Below, in pieces: positions 49,571-59,146 of a stretch of 64,000 nucleotides of DNA. Where the stretch lies: positions 20,170 to 84,169 of the forward strand of contig CAJWLO010000003.1 in assembly GCA_913043235.1 (NCBI GenBank), read 5' to 3'. The DNA is from an uncultured Fidelibacterota bacterium (lineage in GTDB: Bacteria > Fidelibacterota > Marinisomatia > Marinisomatales > UBA1611). Numbering within the stretch: the stretch's first letter is position 1; each line of letters starts with the position of its first letter. The position numbers and the translations under genes are program-made. Under the pieces are notes generated by a model. That model saw nothing but the letters and a program-made list of their open reading frames with translations. It did not search any database and had not been told where the DNA came from.

Positions 49571-50494
49571 CTAATCTTCATCGTCATTTTCTTCTACTTG
49601 TTCTTTTCTTTTTCCTTCTTTTTGTTCTTCTAACTTATCTTTAATTCCAGACAAGGAAGATGACTTTTTGATTTCAGTTAGATTATCATCTGAATCCAAA
49701 CGCATGTTTGCTGGCACGAAGGTCATTAATTTTTCTTTAATTAAAATAGGGTGTTCTCGGGCGTGAATACTAATTATCCCTTCCAGGACAATATTTTTTA
49801 ACATCAATTCATTCTCAGATTTTCGTTTCAATTTTCCCCCAATGGGAAGAAAAACCATGTTTGCAAAAAACACACCATAAAAAGTCGTGATTAATGCTGT
49901 GCCCATTCCTTTGAGAAGTTCAGCAAACTTTTCCGCCACACTATAACTTACACTTAAGTCATTTCCTCCTGCACCTGCAAAATTATTCATCATTATAATC
50001 AATCCAAGTACGGTTCCAAGCATACCAAATGCCGGTGCATAAGACCCCATATACAAAAAAAGCTCCTGTCCGGCAATATGACGAACTGCAATATTATCGA
50101 TTTCTAAATTTAAAAAAGTACGTAAACGAGATGATTCTTTCTCGTTTATTGCTAATTCAAGACCATTTCTAAGAAAAACACTTTGTATACTAGACAGGTC
50201 AGCTTCAAGAGATAGAAGACCATTTTTTCTAGCCTTTTCAGCTTTTAAGACAATCTCATCTATGGTTGATTTATAATCATATACCTCATCTGTAAATACG
50301 TTTTTTATTATAGCAAAAAGATTACCAACCGCATGAATTGGAAGATTAACCATAGTAGCAGCGAGAGTTCCTCCAAGAACAATAATCAGGGCATTAAACT
50401 GCGTAAACCAGAAAAGGTCACCCCCACTCAAAAGAATTCCAATGATAATGATACCTGTTCCCGATAAAAGGCCAATAATTGTCCCAAGATCCAT
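49571..50494 (-). CDS. MotA-like stator protein
   Basis: 307 residues, four membrane helices (about 5-24, 30-50, 150-175 and 190-215) and a long cytosolic loop between TM2 and TM3. The stretch GSYAPAFGMLGTVLGLI, with the functional proline, marks TM3 of MotA/PomA. An acidic-basic charged tail follows the last helix (KEQVEENDDED). Forms the proton-driven motor with the MotB-like neighbour. Type unassigned: flagellar use cannot be shown here. Confidence 0.88.
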   Translation of the reverse strand: MDLGTIIGLLSGTGIIIIGILLSGGDLFWFTQFNALIIVLGGTLAATMVNLPIHAVGNLFAIIKNVFTDEVYDYKSTIDEIVLKAEKARKNGLLSLEADLSSIQSVFLRNGLELAINEKESSRLRTFLNLEIDNIAVRHIAGQELFLYMGSYAPAFGMLGTVLGLIIMMNNFAGAGGNDLSVSYSVAEKFAELLKGMGTALITTFYGVFFANMVFLPIGGKLKRKSENELMLKNIVLEGIISIHAREHPILIKEKLMTFVPANMRLDSDDNLTEIKKSSSLSGIKDKLEEQKEGKRKEQVEENDDED

Positions 50495-50579
50495 AAGTTT
50501 TATTTTTTATATACTAATTGGTTTACAAAATAATATAAAACAACATCCAAGATATTTTAGATGGTACATTATATTTACA

Positions 50580-51407
50580 TCAATCTTTTTTCTTATGGTG
50601 TGATAGGGATTTACTGTTTTCATACAGTTGTTTTTCTTCTTCCTCAGATAAACTGTGAAAGCCGTCTCGATTTATCTTGTCCAAAAGCCGATTAATGTCT
50701 TGTTCTAATTCTTGGCGTCGGGATATCTTTTTTTCTTCTCGTTGGATTTGATATTCCAATGTTTTTTTACGTATTGAGAACCAGATGTCTTTCCACTGCC
50801 AGCGCCGTTTTAACATAATATACCCTATGGCCATACCAGCTAGATGAGTAATATGACTTATCTGAGTCGTGCCATTAAAAGATGATATAAATGCTATCAC
50901 ACCAATACCTATTACAAATAATATAGATTTGATAGGAATAATACCGTAGAGATATACTATACGATTTGGATAGGTGAGCCCATAAGCCAGTAAAACACCA
51001 AATACAGCACCGCTCGCTCCAACAACAGGTGTTATAGAATGTAGAGAAAATATAGTTGTTATAATACCAGAACCAATTCCCGTAATAAAATAATATTTGA
51101 GAAAATGTTGTTTCCCCCATAGACGCTCCAACTCGCTACCAAACATCCATAACACAAACATATTAATCAGCACATGCCAAATTCCTCCATGAAAAAAGAG
51201 ATAAGTGACAGGTTGCCATATCATGAACTGAGACCAAATCTGTTTTGGTACTAAGCCAAACAGCTCAAAGAATAATCTTTCGGAACCGGATAATGATTGG
51301 AGTAAAAAAACACCAAAATTCACAGAAACAAGTAATTTAATAGAATCGGTAAATAGACTGGGTCTATATGAGAGTTCCCCAGGATTAGATTGGAATTGAT
51401 ATTTCAT
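50580..51407 (-). CDS. rhomboid-family intramembrane serine protease
   Basis: 275 residues with six membrane helices. Catalytic serine in GASGAVFG and the histidine in TTQISHITHLAGMA; the HGGIWHVLINMFVLW loop (helix L1/TM2) is typical. It cleaves membrane proteins within helices. A charged cytosolic C-terminal extension of about 80 residues follows (EKKISRRQELEQDINRLL), including the helical RDGFHSLSEEEEKQL segment seen in many FCB rhomboids. Confidence 0.93.
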   Translation of the reverse strand: MKYQFQSNPGELSYRPSLFTDSIKLLVSVNFGVFLLQSLSGSERLFFELFGLVPKQIWSQFMIWQPVTYLFFHGGIWHVLINMFVLWMFGSELERLWGKQHFLKYYFITGIGSGIITTIFSLHSITPVVGASGAVFGVLLAYGLTYPNRIVYLYGIIPIKSILFVIGIGVIAFISSFNGTTQISHITHLAGMAIGYIMLKRRWQWKDIWFSIRKKTLEYQIQREEKKISRRQELEQDINRLLDKINRDGFHSLSEEEEKQLYENSKSLSHHKKKD

Positions 51408-51480
51408 ATCCTAATAAATATACATAGTTTTTGTATTCTTGAATAGTTCCTTCGATTTAATAAATCACCTAAACAAAAAA

Positions 51481-52173
51481 TTAATTGTCTGCTAGGATTT
51501 GTCTAACAACGGCCATAGATCTTATTTTTGCCATGTCATCAAAATGATATCGCATAAGTATCCATAGATAATTACTAATAATCTGACGGTCTTTTGGTGT
51601 AACCAATTCTTCAGGGAGATTCTGAATATTTTCGTCCAGTAGCTTTTTTATAATTATACCACTATTAGGGCCGCTATTTGGATCAGGGAGCACAAGCCCA
51701 GGCAATTCTCGCTGATCAAGATCAGGACGGAAACCAAGATGAGTAAGCAAAGAACATTCATAAAACCAAAATAGAATATTAGGATCAGATTTTTTTTCAT
51801 TGAATGCTCTAAGTACATCGGCAAGATTTTTAAATAATCCGGGATGAGGGTCATCTTCTGATAATGTTTTTTCTGTCATTTCTAAGATTGCCATTGATAA
51901 TGTAATAGATCGTAGATCTTGCAGAATTCCTGGCCAAGATTCGCGAAAATTGACCTTTGAAAGTATTTGCAATTCTCGGTTGGGCTTATTACGGTAGACC
52001 AAATCCACATAACTTAAAGGCTGAAATTGTGCAGACTTTGGGGATCGTTTTGACCTAGCTCCTTTGACTATAAGATTGATTTTACCATAATCTCTGCTAA
52101 AACATCGAGCAATGAGACTTGTATCCCCGTAAGAAAACGATTTTAAAACAATTGCTGGTGTATGGATAATCAT
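51481..52173 (-). CDS. recO: DNA repair protein RecO
   Basis: 230 residues. The N-terminal OB domain opens IIHTPAIVLKSFSYGDTSLIARCFS and has KINLIVKGAR; the C-terminal helical domain is present but without an obvious zinc cysteine cluster. It loads RecA on SSB-coated DNA with RecR. The position between proS and the rhomboid gene looks like a simple operon of short gaps. Confidence 0.93.
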   Translation of the reverse strand: MIIHTPAIVLKSFSYGDTSLIARCFSRDYGKINLIVKGARSKRSPKSAQFQPLSYVDLVYRNKPNRELQILSKVNFRESWPGILQDLRSITLSMAILEMTEKTLSEDDPHPGLFKNLADVLRAFNEKKSDPNILFWFYECSLLTHLGFRPDLDQRELPGLVLPDPNSGPNSGIIIKKLLDENIQNLPEELVTPKDRQIISNYLWILMRYHFDDMAKIRSMAVVRQILADN

Positions 52174-52256
52174 TATTTTTTATTTTACATTTACTACCTC
52201 TTTAAATCCTTTTAGATATTCTGAGTTGTAATACAAATAAGTAAAAAATATAAATA

Positions 52257-53723
52257 TTAATATGCCTTGGCATAAATAACCTCATGTTTAGCGGGATTAC
52301 CTGAAAAAACACAATTCAATCCCGAAGGTTTTTCATCAAAGGGAATACATCTAATCGTCGCTTTTGTCTCTTCTTTAATTTTTGCTTCTGTTTTCACTGT
52401 CCCATCCCATCCACAACGTACAAAACCCCCTTTTTTCATGATCAATTTAAATTTTTCGTAAGATTCAACTTTATATGTATTCTCTTCCTGGAATTTCAAC
52501 GCTTGATCAAACAAGCCTTTTTGAATCTTCCTAAGTAAATATGGTACTTTTTCAACAACTTCCTTTTTTCCTAGGACTAGTTTTTCACCTGTGTCACGAC
52601 GCACCAAGATAATATTATCCTGTTGAACGTCACGAGGGCCGACCTCCATACGTATGGGAGCACCTTTCATTTCCCATTCATTAAATTTAAACCCTGGGGA
52701 ATTATCTGACCAGTCAATCTGAACACGAATACCGGATTGATCCATTGCTAATAAAATCGGATCCAGATATGCCTTCACCTCTACTGCTTGTTGATCATTT
52801 TTTGATATAGGAATCACTATAACTTGTATCGGGGCAATCTTTGGAGGGAGTCGTAACCCTTTTTCATCACCATGCGTTAAAACGACCGCTCCAACCAGTC
52901 GTGTGCTTATACCCCAGCTCGTTGCCCAAACCAATTCTTCCTGGTTATTTTTAGTTTGAAATGTAACATTAAATGCTTTTGCAAAATTTTGTCCTAGATT
53001 GTGGGATGTGCCAGCCTGTAATGCTCGTTTATCGCCCATCATTGCTTCAATACAGTATGTTTTATTGGCACCGGCAAATTTTTCGGATTCAGTTTTTAAA
53101 CCGGTAATCACTGGTATAGCAAGATAATCTTCTGCCAATTGACGGTACAACTCTAAAATATCCATGGTCTCCTGCTGGGCTTCTTCAGCGGTCGCATGAG
53201 CAGTATGCCCTTCCTGCCATAAAAATTCAGAAGTACGAAGAAACAAACGAGTTCGCATTTCCCAGCGTACAACATTGGCCCATTGATTAATCAAAATGGG
53301 AAGATCACGGTAAGATTGAATCCATTTTTTGTACATGGACCATATTATAGTTTCGGATGTAGGACGAACAATGATTTCTTCTTCTAGTTTTGATTCCGGG
53401 TCCACAACCACACCACGATCCCCATCTGACTTTAACCGCGTATGGGTAACAATAGCACATTCCTTGGCAAACCCTTCCACATGTTCTGCTTCTCTAGCTA
53501 GGAATGACTTTGGAATAAATAATGGGAAATAGGCATTGACATGACCAGTTGTTTTGATCATTTTATCAAATGCCTCTTTGATATTATCCCAGAGTTGAAA
53601 ACCGTAAGGACAAATAACCATGGTACCTTTCACAGGACCATAATCTGCCAAGCCTGCTCTGTTTATTACCTGTGTATACCAGCTGGAAAACTCCTTATTG
53701 CGATCGGGCAAATTCTTGCTCAT
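52257..53723 (-). CDS. proS: prolyl-tRNA synthetase (archaeal/eukaryal-like, ProS type 3)
   Basis: 488 residues. Class II motifs: motif 2 region RPTSETIIWSMYKKWI and WEMRTRLFLRTSEFLWQEGHTA, motif 3-like HGDEKGLRLPPKIAP, then an anticodon domain and a C-terminal zinc-type extension near KGGFVRCGWDG. Opening RNKEFSSWYTQVINRAGLADYGPVKG is diagnostic of the shorter type 3 enzyme, which lacks the inserted editing domain of E. coli ProS. Mischarged Ala-tRNA(Pro) would then need a separate deacylase. Confidence 0.95.
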   Translation of the reverse strand: MSKNLPDRNKEFSSWYTQVINRAGLADYGPVKGTMVICPYGFQLWDNIKEAFDKMIKTTGHVNAYFPLFIPKSFLAREAEHVEGFAKECAIVTHTRLKSDGDRGVVVDPESKLEEEIIVRPTSETIIWSMYKKWIQSYRDLPILINQWANVVRWEMRTRLFLRTSEFLWQEGHTAHATAEEAQQETMDILELYRQLAEDYLAIPVITGLKTESEKFAGANKTYCIEAMMGDKRALQAGTSHNLGQNFAKAFNVTFQTKNNQEELVWATSWGISTRLVGAVVLTHGDEKGLRLPPKIAPIQVIVIPISKNDQQAVEVKAYLDPILLAMDQSGIRVQIDWSDNSPGFKFNEWEMKGAPIRMEVGPRDVQQDNIILVRRDTGEKLVLGKKEVVEKVPYLLRKIQKGLFDQALKFQEENTYKVESYEKFKLIMKKGGFVRCGWDGTVKTEAKIKEETKATIRCIPFDEKPSGLNCVFSGNPAKHEVIYAKAY

Positions 53724-53909
53724 ATTATTATATACTGCATATTCATGATTTTAAATTACCGGGTTGATTTATGCGCACCAAGATACAATTATTTAGAATT
53801 ACCTTCTTCAAGCACATAATTTTTTCCCATGAATTATATAAATATATCATTTCTTGGTTGTCCATTCGATTATGCCATTGGTTGAAATAAGTATAATTTA
53901 CCTTATATC

Positions 53910-54659
53910 ATGATTACAAATACCAGTATTAAACACTTCCGTGCCCTGAAACACAAAAAATACCGTCACGAACACAATAAATTTCTGATAGAGGGGAAGA
54001 GAATTATCCATGAGGCGATAAAAATTAACGTCATATTTGATATTGTACTTTATACGGAGTCATTCAAAAAATATAATCCGGATTTTATTGAGGATCTAAT
54101 TGAAAAAGAACACCGTATCGAATGTCTAAGAGAACAACAAATCAAAAAAGTTACCTCAACAAAAACACCATCAGGCATTGCGGCTGTATGTACTTTCCCA
54201 GAAACAGTACAACTTAACTTTATAACTAATAAATGGCTTTATTTAGACCATATTTCAGACCCTGGAAATCTTGGGACACTCCTAAGAACTGCAGCCTGGT
54301 TTAATATAAGAAATATTGCTCTCTCACCCGATTCATTAGACCCTTATAATCAAAAAGTAATTCGTGCTGGAATGGGTGCCCATTTTCACCTTGAAATCCA
54401 TTCAGATATAGATATAAATATTTTTAAAGAAAACCAGTATTATATAGTTGGAGCAGATCATCATGGTCAGCCCCTAACTGAGTTACTTGTAATTCCTAAA
54501 CGCTGGGTATTGGTACTTGGAGGGGAAGCGCATGGATTATCAGAAGCAGTAAATAAAAAATTAGATACTACATTGTCAATCCCGAAAAGCGGATCCGGCG
54601 AATCATTAAATGTGTCTGTTGCAGGAGCCATTATGATGCATCAATTGTCTGCAAAATAA
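53910..54659 (+). CDS. SpoU/TrmH-family RNA 2'-O-methyltransferase
   Basis: 249 residues. An N-terminal L30e-like substrate-binding domain (KHFRALKHKKYRHEHNKFLIEG is its opening, here trimmed to KHFRALKHKKYRHEHNKF) precedes the knotted SpoU domain with LDHISDPGNLGTLLRTA (motif 1), VLGGEAHGLS (motif 2) and IPKSGSGESLNVSVAGA (motif 3). It methylates a ribose in rRNA (RlmB-like or TsnR-like) or tRNA; exact target not predictable. The 186-bp gap upstream of it (53724-53909) holds no recognised gene. Confidence 0.9.
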   Translation: MITNTSIKHFRALKHKKYRHEHNKFLIEGKRIIHEAIKINVIFDIVLYTESFKKYNPDFIEDLIEKEHRIECLREQQIKKVTSTKTPSGIAAVCTFPETVQLNFITNKWLYLDHISDPGNLGTLLRTAAWFNIRNIALSPDSLDPYNQKVIRAGMGAHFHLEIHSDIDINIFKENQYYIVGADHHGQPLTELLVIPKRWVLVLGGEAHGLSEAVNKKLDTTLSIPKSGSGESLNVSVAGAIMMHQLSAK

Positions 54660-54817
54660 AAAAGGTGTCTTTTCTTACAATGGACCCGCTACAATACTGG
54701 TAAAATAACCATAAAACGTGAATATCTGGTATAAGAGAACTATACTTAAATCATCTTTTCTAATTTCAGACCGGGAGCCGTAATTTTACAAAATGGATTT
54801 TCAAGAACCTGACCCCC

Positions 54818-55618
54818 ATGAACAACAATACGCTAACTATTCGCACAGTATTTGGTGTGGTACTCGCATCCATCCTGTCAGCTTTATTTGTTGGCTGGTT
54901 GGTTATGGGGATCGGTCTGTCCACCTCAGAAACACCCAGTAAATTCTATACTTTTCTTTCTGTAATTATCGGCCAGAGTTTTATGCTCGTTCCTTTATTG
55001 GGCTTTTTAAAATTACGCAATGAACCAATTGCTGAAAGACTGCGGTTAAATCCAGTTTCAAATAAAATAATATTGAGTTCCATAAGTTTTGCCTTTGGTT
55101 TGACCGTATTGTCCGATGAGCTGGACCGCATAATTCAAATTTTCTTCCCTCAGCCTGATTACATTCTCGATCTAAATATAGCCCTTCGGCCAGAATCTGC
55201 TATAGGATTTATTTTATTATTTTTTGCTATTGTAATTATCGCACCTGTTGGCGAAGAATTACTATTCCGAGGGTTTTTGCAGCAGTTTCTTGAAAAGCAT
55301 TGGACGGATGTAACTCGCGCTATTTTAGTTACTAGTTTATTTTTTGCTATCATTCACATGAATTCGTACTGGTTAATTCAAATCTATATTTTGGGAATCT
55401 TCTTGGGGTATTTATGCTGGAGGACGGGCTCTGTTATACCCAGTTTGATCCTACATTCAATCAACAATGGGACTGCCTTGATTTTCTCTTTTACCGAACT
55501 TAATCTGAATAACATTTATCTATGGCATGATCATGTGGCTCCCTGGATTATAATTTTATCTATTGGCTTATTTACATACGGCCTTAAAGAAATCAATGCA
55601 ACACCAGGTCCGAAATGA
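54818..55618 (+). CDS. CPBP-family intramembrane metalloprotease
   Basis: 266 residues, about eight membrane helices. Catalytic elements: GEELLFRGFL (EExxxR), HMNSYWLIQ (His) and SLILHSINNGTA (His/Asn). This CAAX-protease/bacteriocin-processing family is of unknown substrate here. It starts the plus-strand operon through mgtE by an ATGA overlap. Confidence 0.9.
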   Translation: MNNNTLTIRTVFGVVLASILSALFVGWLVMGIGLSTSETPSKFYTFLSVIIGQSFMLVPLLGFLKLRNEPIAERLRLNPVSNKIILSSISFAFGLTVLSDELDRIIQIFFPQPDYILDLNIALRPESAIGFILLFFAIVIIAPVGEELLFRGFLQQFLEKHWTDVTRAILVTSLFFAIIHMNSYWLIQIYILGIFLGYLCWRTGSVIPSLILHSINNGTALIFSFTELNLNNIYLWHDHVAPWIIILSIGLFTYGLKEINATPGPK

Positions 55619-56985
55619 GAAAAGAATTGTTCGACCATGAAATCACGATCCTTCGTGACACATTTAGACGGCTTTTACGCCGCAACGCCAATACCAATCT
55701 GGCCAAATTAATTAATAAGACACACCCTGCTGATCTGGCCATTATTTTCCGTTATTTCCTGGATGAGGAACAAAAACATGTTTTTTCAATTATGAAAGCA
55801 AACGAACCAACGGCAGCTTTTTTAGTGGAATTAGATGATATTATATTGCAAAAATTGCTGGAAGAAGAAAATTCGGAGCGTATTTCAGCCTTGATACGTC
55901 AAGCTCCTGTCAACGACCAAAGTTATATCCTAGGCAATCTGAATGAGGAAAAAGCACAATCAGTTATCGATCTATTAAAACTGGAAGAAAAAGAAGAAAT
56001 CGAAGAACTGATGGGATATCCGGAAGATTCTGCAGGCGCAATGATGACCACAGATATATTTACTTTGTGGCAAGATATAACTTGTGGAGAAGCACTTAAA
56101 ACACTGCAAGATCAAGAAGATGCAGAAATGGTTTTTTATCTATACATAACAGATGACGATGGACGGTTGACTGGTGTGGCCTCGCTTCGTGCCCTAGCCA
56201 CTTCTCAATCAGGTACAAAAATGCGTGATATTATGATCAAACGGGTTCATTCTGTTCGTCCTGAAACTGATCAAGAAGATGTTGCTAAAATTGTGGCTCA
56301 ATACAATTATCTTGCCGTCCCGGTTTTAGATGAAAGTGAACACCTTTTAGGAATTGTGACTGTAGATGACGTGGTGGATGTTATTCGGGAGGAAGCGACT
56401 GAGGATTTCTTACAAATGGCTGGTGCAGGAAAAGATCGGGAAATTCTTTTAAAGTCAAGCTGGGAAAACGCCAAGGCACGATTACCTTGGTTATTCGCTA
56501 GTTGGGTGGGAGGCATAATTGCCGCCAACATAATTGGCGCTTTTGAGCACATGTTGGAAAGTATACTTGCCTTAGCCGCTTTTATCCCAGTTATTATTGG
56601 TATGGGCGGAAATATCGGAACTCAATCATCTACAATTATTGTACGGGGTATGGCCACAGGTAGAGTGGATACTGGCAGTGAGCTCAAGGTCCTCTTTAAA
56701 GAGATCCGTGTTGGAATGATATTGGGAGTACTGTATGGAGTTCTTTTGGGACTCTTTGCCAAATTAAAATTTATGAATTCAGATCCAATGCTTGGTTTTG
56801 TAGTGGGAATGAGTATTTGCGCTTCTATGCTAATTGCGGTGGCTGTAGGATCCCTTATTCCTTTATTTTTAAGAAAATTGGATATTGATCCTGCTATCGC
56901 TACAGGTCCATTTGTAACTACCAGCATTGATATTTTAGGTGTTTTGCTGTATTTCATGATCGCTGGTTTATTACTTAATATCTAA
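55615..56985 (+). CDS. mgtE: magnesium transporter MgtE
   Basis: 456 residues. An N-terminal superhelical domain (MgtE_N, about 20-130) and two CBS domains (about 130-260, with MMTTDIFTLWQD and VPVLDESEHLLGIVTVDDV) precede five membrane helices including GNIGTQSSTIIVRGMATG and ATGPFVTTSIDILGVLLYF. Mg2+ binding in the cytosolic domains closes the channel, a property of the family. It overlaps the CPBP gene by 4 nt. Confidence 0.95.
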   Translation: MRKELFDHEITILRDTFRRLLRRNANTNLAKLINKTHPADLAIIFRYFLDEEQKHVFSIMKANEPTAAFLVELDDIILQKLLEEENSERISALIRQAPVNDQSYILGNLNEEKAQSVIDLLKLEEKEEIEELMGYPEDSAGAMMTTDIFTLWQDITCGEALKTLQDQEDAEMVFYLYITDDDGRLTGVASLRALATSQSGTKMRDIMIKRVHSVRPETDQEDVAKIVAQYNYLAVPVLDESEHLLGIVTVDDVVDVIREEATEDFLQMAGAGKDREILLKSSWENAKARLPWLFASWVGGIIAANIIGAFEHMLESILALAAFIPVIIGMGGNIGTQSSTIIVRGMATGRVDTGSELKVLFKEIRVGMILGVLYGVLLGLFAKLKFMNSDPMLGFVVGMSICASMLIAVAVGSLIPLFLRKLDIDPAIATGPFVTTSIDILGVLLYFMIAGLLLNI

Positions 56986-56989
56986 CCAC

Positions 56990-58078
56990 ATGACCGTTAT
57001 TCTGTATTTGTGCACAGGGTTATATCTGTGTTTTGTATTATTTATCATCATAGGACTATTTAAACATAATGCCAAACCAATAATACTAAATGATGATTTG
57101 TTGACTGTTTCAATTGTTATTGCGGCCAGGAATGAAGAAAATAATATTATCAATTTGATCCACGATCTTCTGAATCAAACCTTTCCCAGAGATAAACTGG
57201 AAATAATTATTGCCAATGACCGTTCTACTGATAAAACAGGAGAAATATTGGAAGAGACAGTTGCGAAACATTCATTCATTCACCATATTCATATTATCGA
57301 ACGCAGTGCGGATATGACACCTAAAAAATATGCCCTAAAGGAGGCTATTAAATATGCATCAGGTGATATTATTATCAGTACAGATGCAGATTGTAGGGTT
57401 CCAGAAACATGGGTTTCTAGTATGGCATCATCCATACAGTCTACAGGAGGAATTACCATTGGTTTTTCCCGTGTTTCAGGAAAATCATTTTTTAATCTTT
57501 ATCAGATGATTGATTTTTTAAGTATTACCGTTGCAAACGCCGGTTTCGGAGGATGGAAAATGTTCTGGTCTGGTAGCGGACAGAATTTGGGTTATAGGAA
57601 AAAAAGTTTTGAACTCATAAACGGGTTTACATCTGTTAAGGATAAAATATCTGGTGATGATATGTATCTAGTTCAGGCCATTACAGAAAAAGAAAGCGCT
57701 ACAATAAATATTGATCCTCAATCCTTTGTAAGTACACAACCAGTAAAAACAGTAAAAGATTTTATTAATCAGAGAATCAGGTGGTCTTCCAATGCTCGGG
57801 AAAATGTTAATAAAAAACCATGGTTTTTTGCTTTCCTTTTCAGTGCTTTTTTATGCAACCTGATATTATTTTTTGGGTTTCTTTTCCAAATAAAAGGAAT
57901 TCAATTAACTTTTTTTATAAAATTTATTTTTGAAGGACTGGTTATTTTTCTGGGCGGAAAACTATTCGAAACACCTGTCCCTCCTCTGGTTTATCTGACT
58001 TGGGCCGTGGTACAACCTTTTTATATTCCTTGTATTGGTCTTTTAGGCTTGACAAATATTTACTCCTGGAAATCATAG
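56990..58078 (+). CDS. family 2 glycosyltransferase, membrane-bound
   Basis: 362 residues. An N-terminal membrane helix is followed by the GT2 core: VIAARNEENNIINLI, IIANDRSTDKTGE, STDADCRVPETW (DxD) and QRIRWSSNAREN (QxxRW), then two or three C-terminal helices. The QxxRW motif hints at processive or polyprenyl/carotenoid-type acceptors. It follows mgtE by 4 nt. Product unknown. Confidence 0.9.
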   Translation: MTVILYLCTGLYLCFVLFIIIGLFKHNAKPIILNDDLLTVSIVIAARNEENNIINLIHDLLNQTFPRDKLEIIIANDRSTDKTGEILEETVAKHSFIHHIHIIERSADMTPKKYALKEAIKYASGDIIISTDADCRVPETWVSSMASSIQSTGGITIGFSRVSGKSFFNLYQMIDFLSITVANAGFGGWKMFWSGSGQNLGYRKKSFELINGFTSVKDKISGDDMYLVQAITEKESATINIDPQSFVSTQPVKTVKDFINQRIRWSSNARENVNKKPWFFAFLFSAFLCNLILFFGFLFQIKGIQLTFFIKFIFEGLVIFLGGKLFETPVPPLVYLTWAVVQPFYIPCIGLLGLTNIYSWKS

Positions 58079-58770
58079 TGAAAATATTTATCATTACATT
58101 TGTTCTTATAAAATGTATTTCAGCACAAGATTATATCATATCCGTTTTTGGATTCCCTATAGCTGAAGTAAAACAAATCCATACACATCACGATAATATC
58201 ATATATGAAACCAGAAATACTGGCATTGCAGATTTGATCTGGCCTACAAATAATATCTATTCCACCCAATTTGATTCATCATCCTTTGGTATTCGCGGAT
58301 GGAGTAAAAATATCCGGCAAGGGGAACATAAAAACAAAATATCTATTGAGTTTGATTCGACGACTACTGAATTACTCTATGATTCCAAAAAGAAAGTTCA
58401 AATCACAGATAGTACTCAAACTATATTCACCCTGCTTGCCATGGTACAAACTGCAGATTATAGAGAATTGGATACACGTTGGTTTTCCTTTGAGCATGAA
58501 GGTCAACTTGGAAAAGCGCGATTTGTCTGGTCTGACACTGCTACTGTCACCTACAGAAAAAATAAAGTACTATGTGATCATTATCGTCTAGATATCATTC
58601 TAAATGATGATTCAGGTAAATTCTGGGAAAATTCAGATTATTTTATGGCAAAAATCGTTGCTTCTGATATTGTTCGGCAACTCTGGATTTCCAGAGAATC
58701 AGAAAAACGGATCATACAGGCATCCATTAATACCATGGGATTACAAGTTATAGCCCTGATTTATGAATAA
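58078..58770 (+). CDS. exported DUF3108-like protein
   Basis: 230 residues from the GTG at 58078, which overlaps the stop of the GT2 gene (TAGTG) and begins a signal peptide (VKIFIITFVLIKCISAQ). The frame is open further upstream inside the GT2 gene, but that extension has no signal-peptide logic. The mature protein is beta-rich, with VFGFPIAEVKQIHTH and QLWISRESEKRIIQ, resembling DUF3108 outer-envelope proteins. Function unknown. It overlaps the next gene by 8 nt. Confidence 0.7.
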   Translation: MKIFIITFVLIKCISAQDYIISVFGFPIAEVKQIHTHHDNIIYETRNTGIADLIWPTNNIYSTQFDSSSFGIRGWSKNIRQGEHKNKISIEFDSTTTELLYDSKKKVQITDSTQTIFTLLAMVQTADYRELDTRWFSFEHEGQLGKARFVWSDTATVTYRKNKVLCDHYRLDIILNDDSGKFWENSDYFMAKIVASDIVRQLWISRESEKRIIQASINTMGLQVIALIYE

Positions 58771-59146
58771 AAAAACCATTTGGGAACTATATAGGTTAAA
58801 ACTGCTTTTCTGGCTTTTTTCCGCTTTAGCTATGGGTGTTGCACTTTATTATGGTATAGACAAAAAAATTATTGTTTTTGTCACTATTGTGTTTGGAGTC
58901 TTTACCCAGTTTTTTACTGGATTGGGTGCGTTAGTCGCATTAATTCCCTTAATTGGTCCTTTAATTGTCAAAATTGTAACAGTTCCTGGTTTTTTCCTAT
59001 TGAACGCTTTTGGCACTATTATTTCCGGTATTGCCATTAAAAAAGGATATACAGAAAAATTAGCAAAGGGGCGTGTGGTAACCCTCGGCCTTATGATTGG
59101 GATTATTATTGGATATATCATTGGTAACTTGGCACCATTGAAATGA
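58763..59146 (+). CDS. small integral membrane protein, unknown
   Basis: 127 residues with three or four membrane helices (about 13-30, 32-48, 55-80 and 100-122). The middle contains LGALVALIPLIGPLIVKIVTVPG, and the last helix GLMIGIIIGYIIG. No family recognised. Overlaps both neighbours by 4-8 nt, so it belongs to the same operon as the GT2, DUF3108-like, AroQ-like and M23 genes. Confidence 0.75.
   Translation: MNKKTIWELYRLKLLFWLFSALAMGVALYYGIDKKIIVFVTIVFGVFTQFFTGLGALVALIPLIGPLIVKIVTVPGFFLLNAFGTIISGIAIKKGYTEKLAKGRVVTLGLMIGIIIGYIIGNLAPLK

Noticed and set aside
54793..54940. Out-of-frame ORF MDFQEPDPHEQQYAN overlapping the start of the CPBP gene
   Set aside because: It could be the original N-terminus separated by a frameshift, but the annotated CPBP start gives a normal first membrane helix. 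No direct evidence for either; left out.
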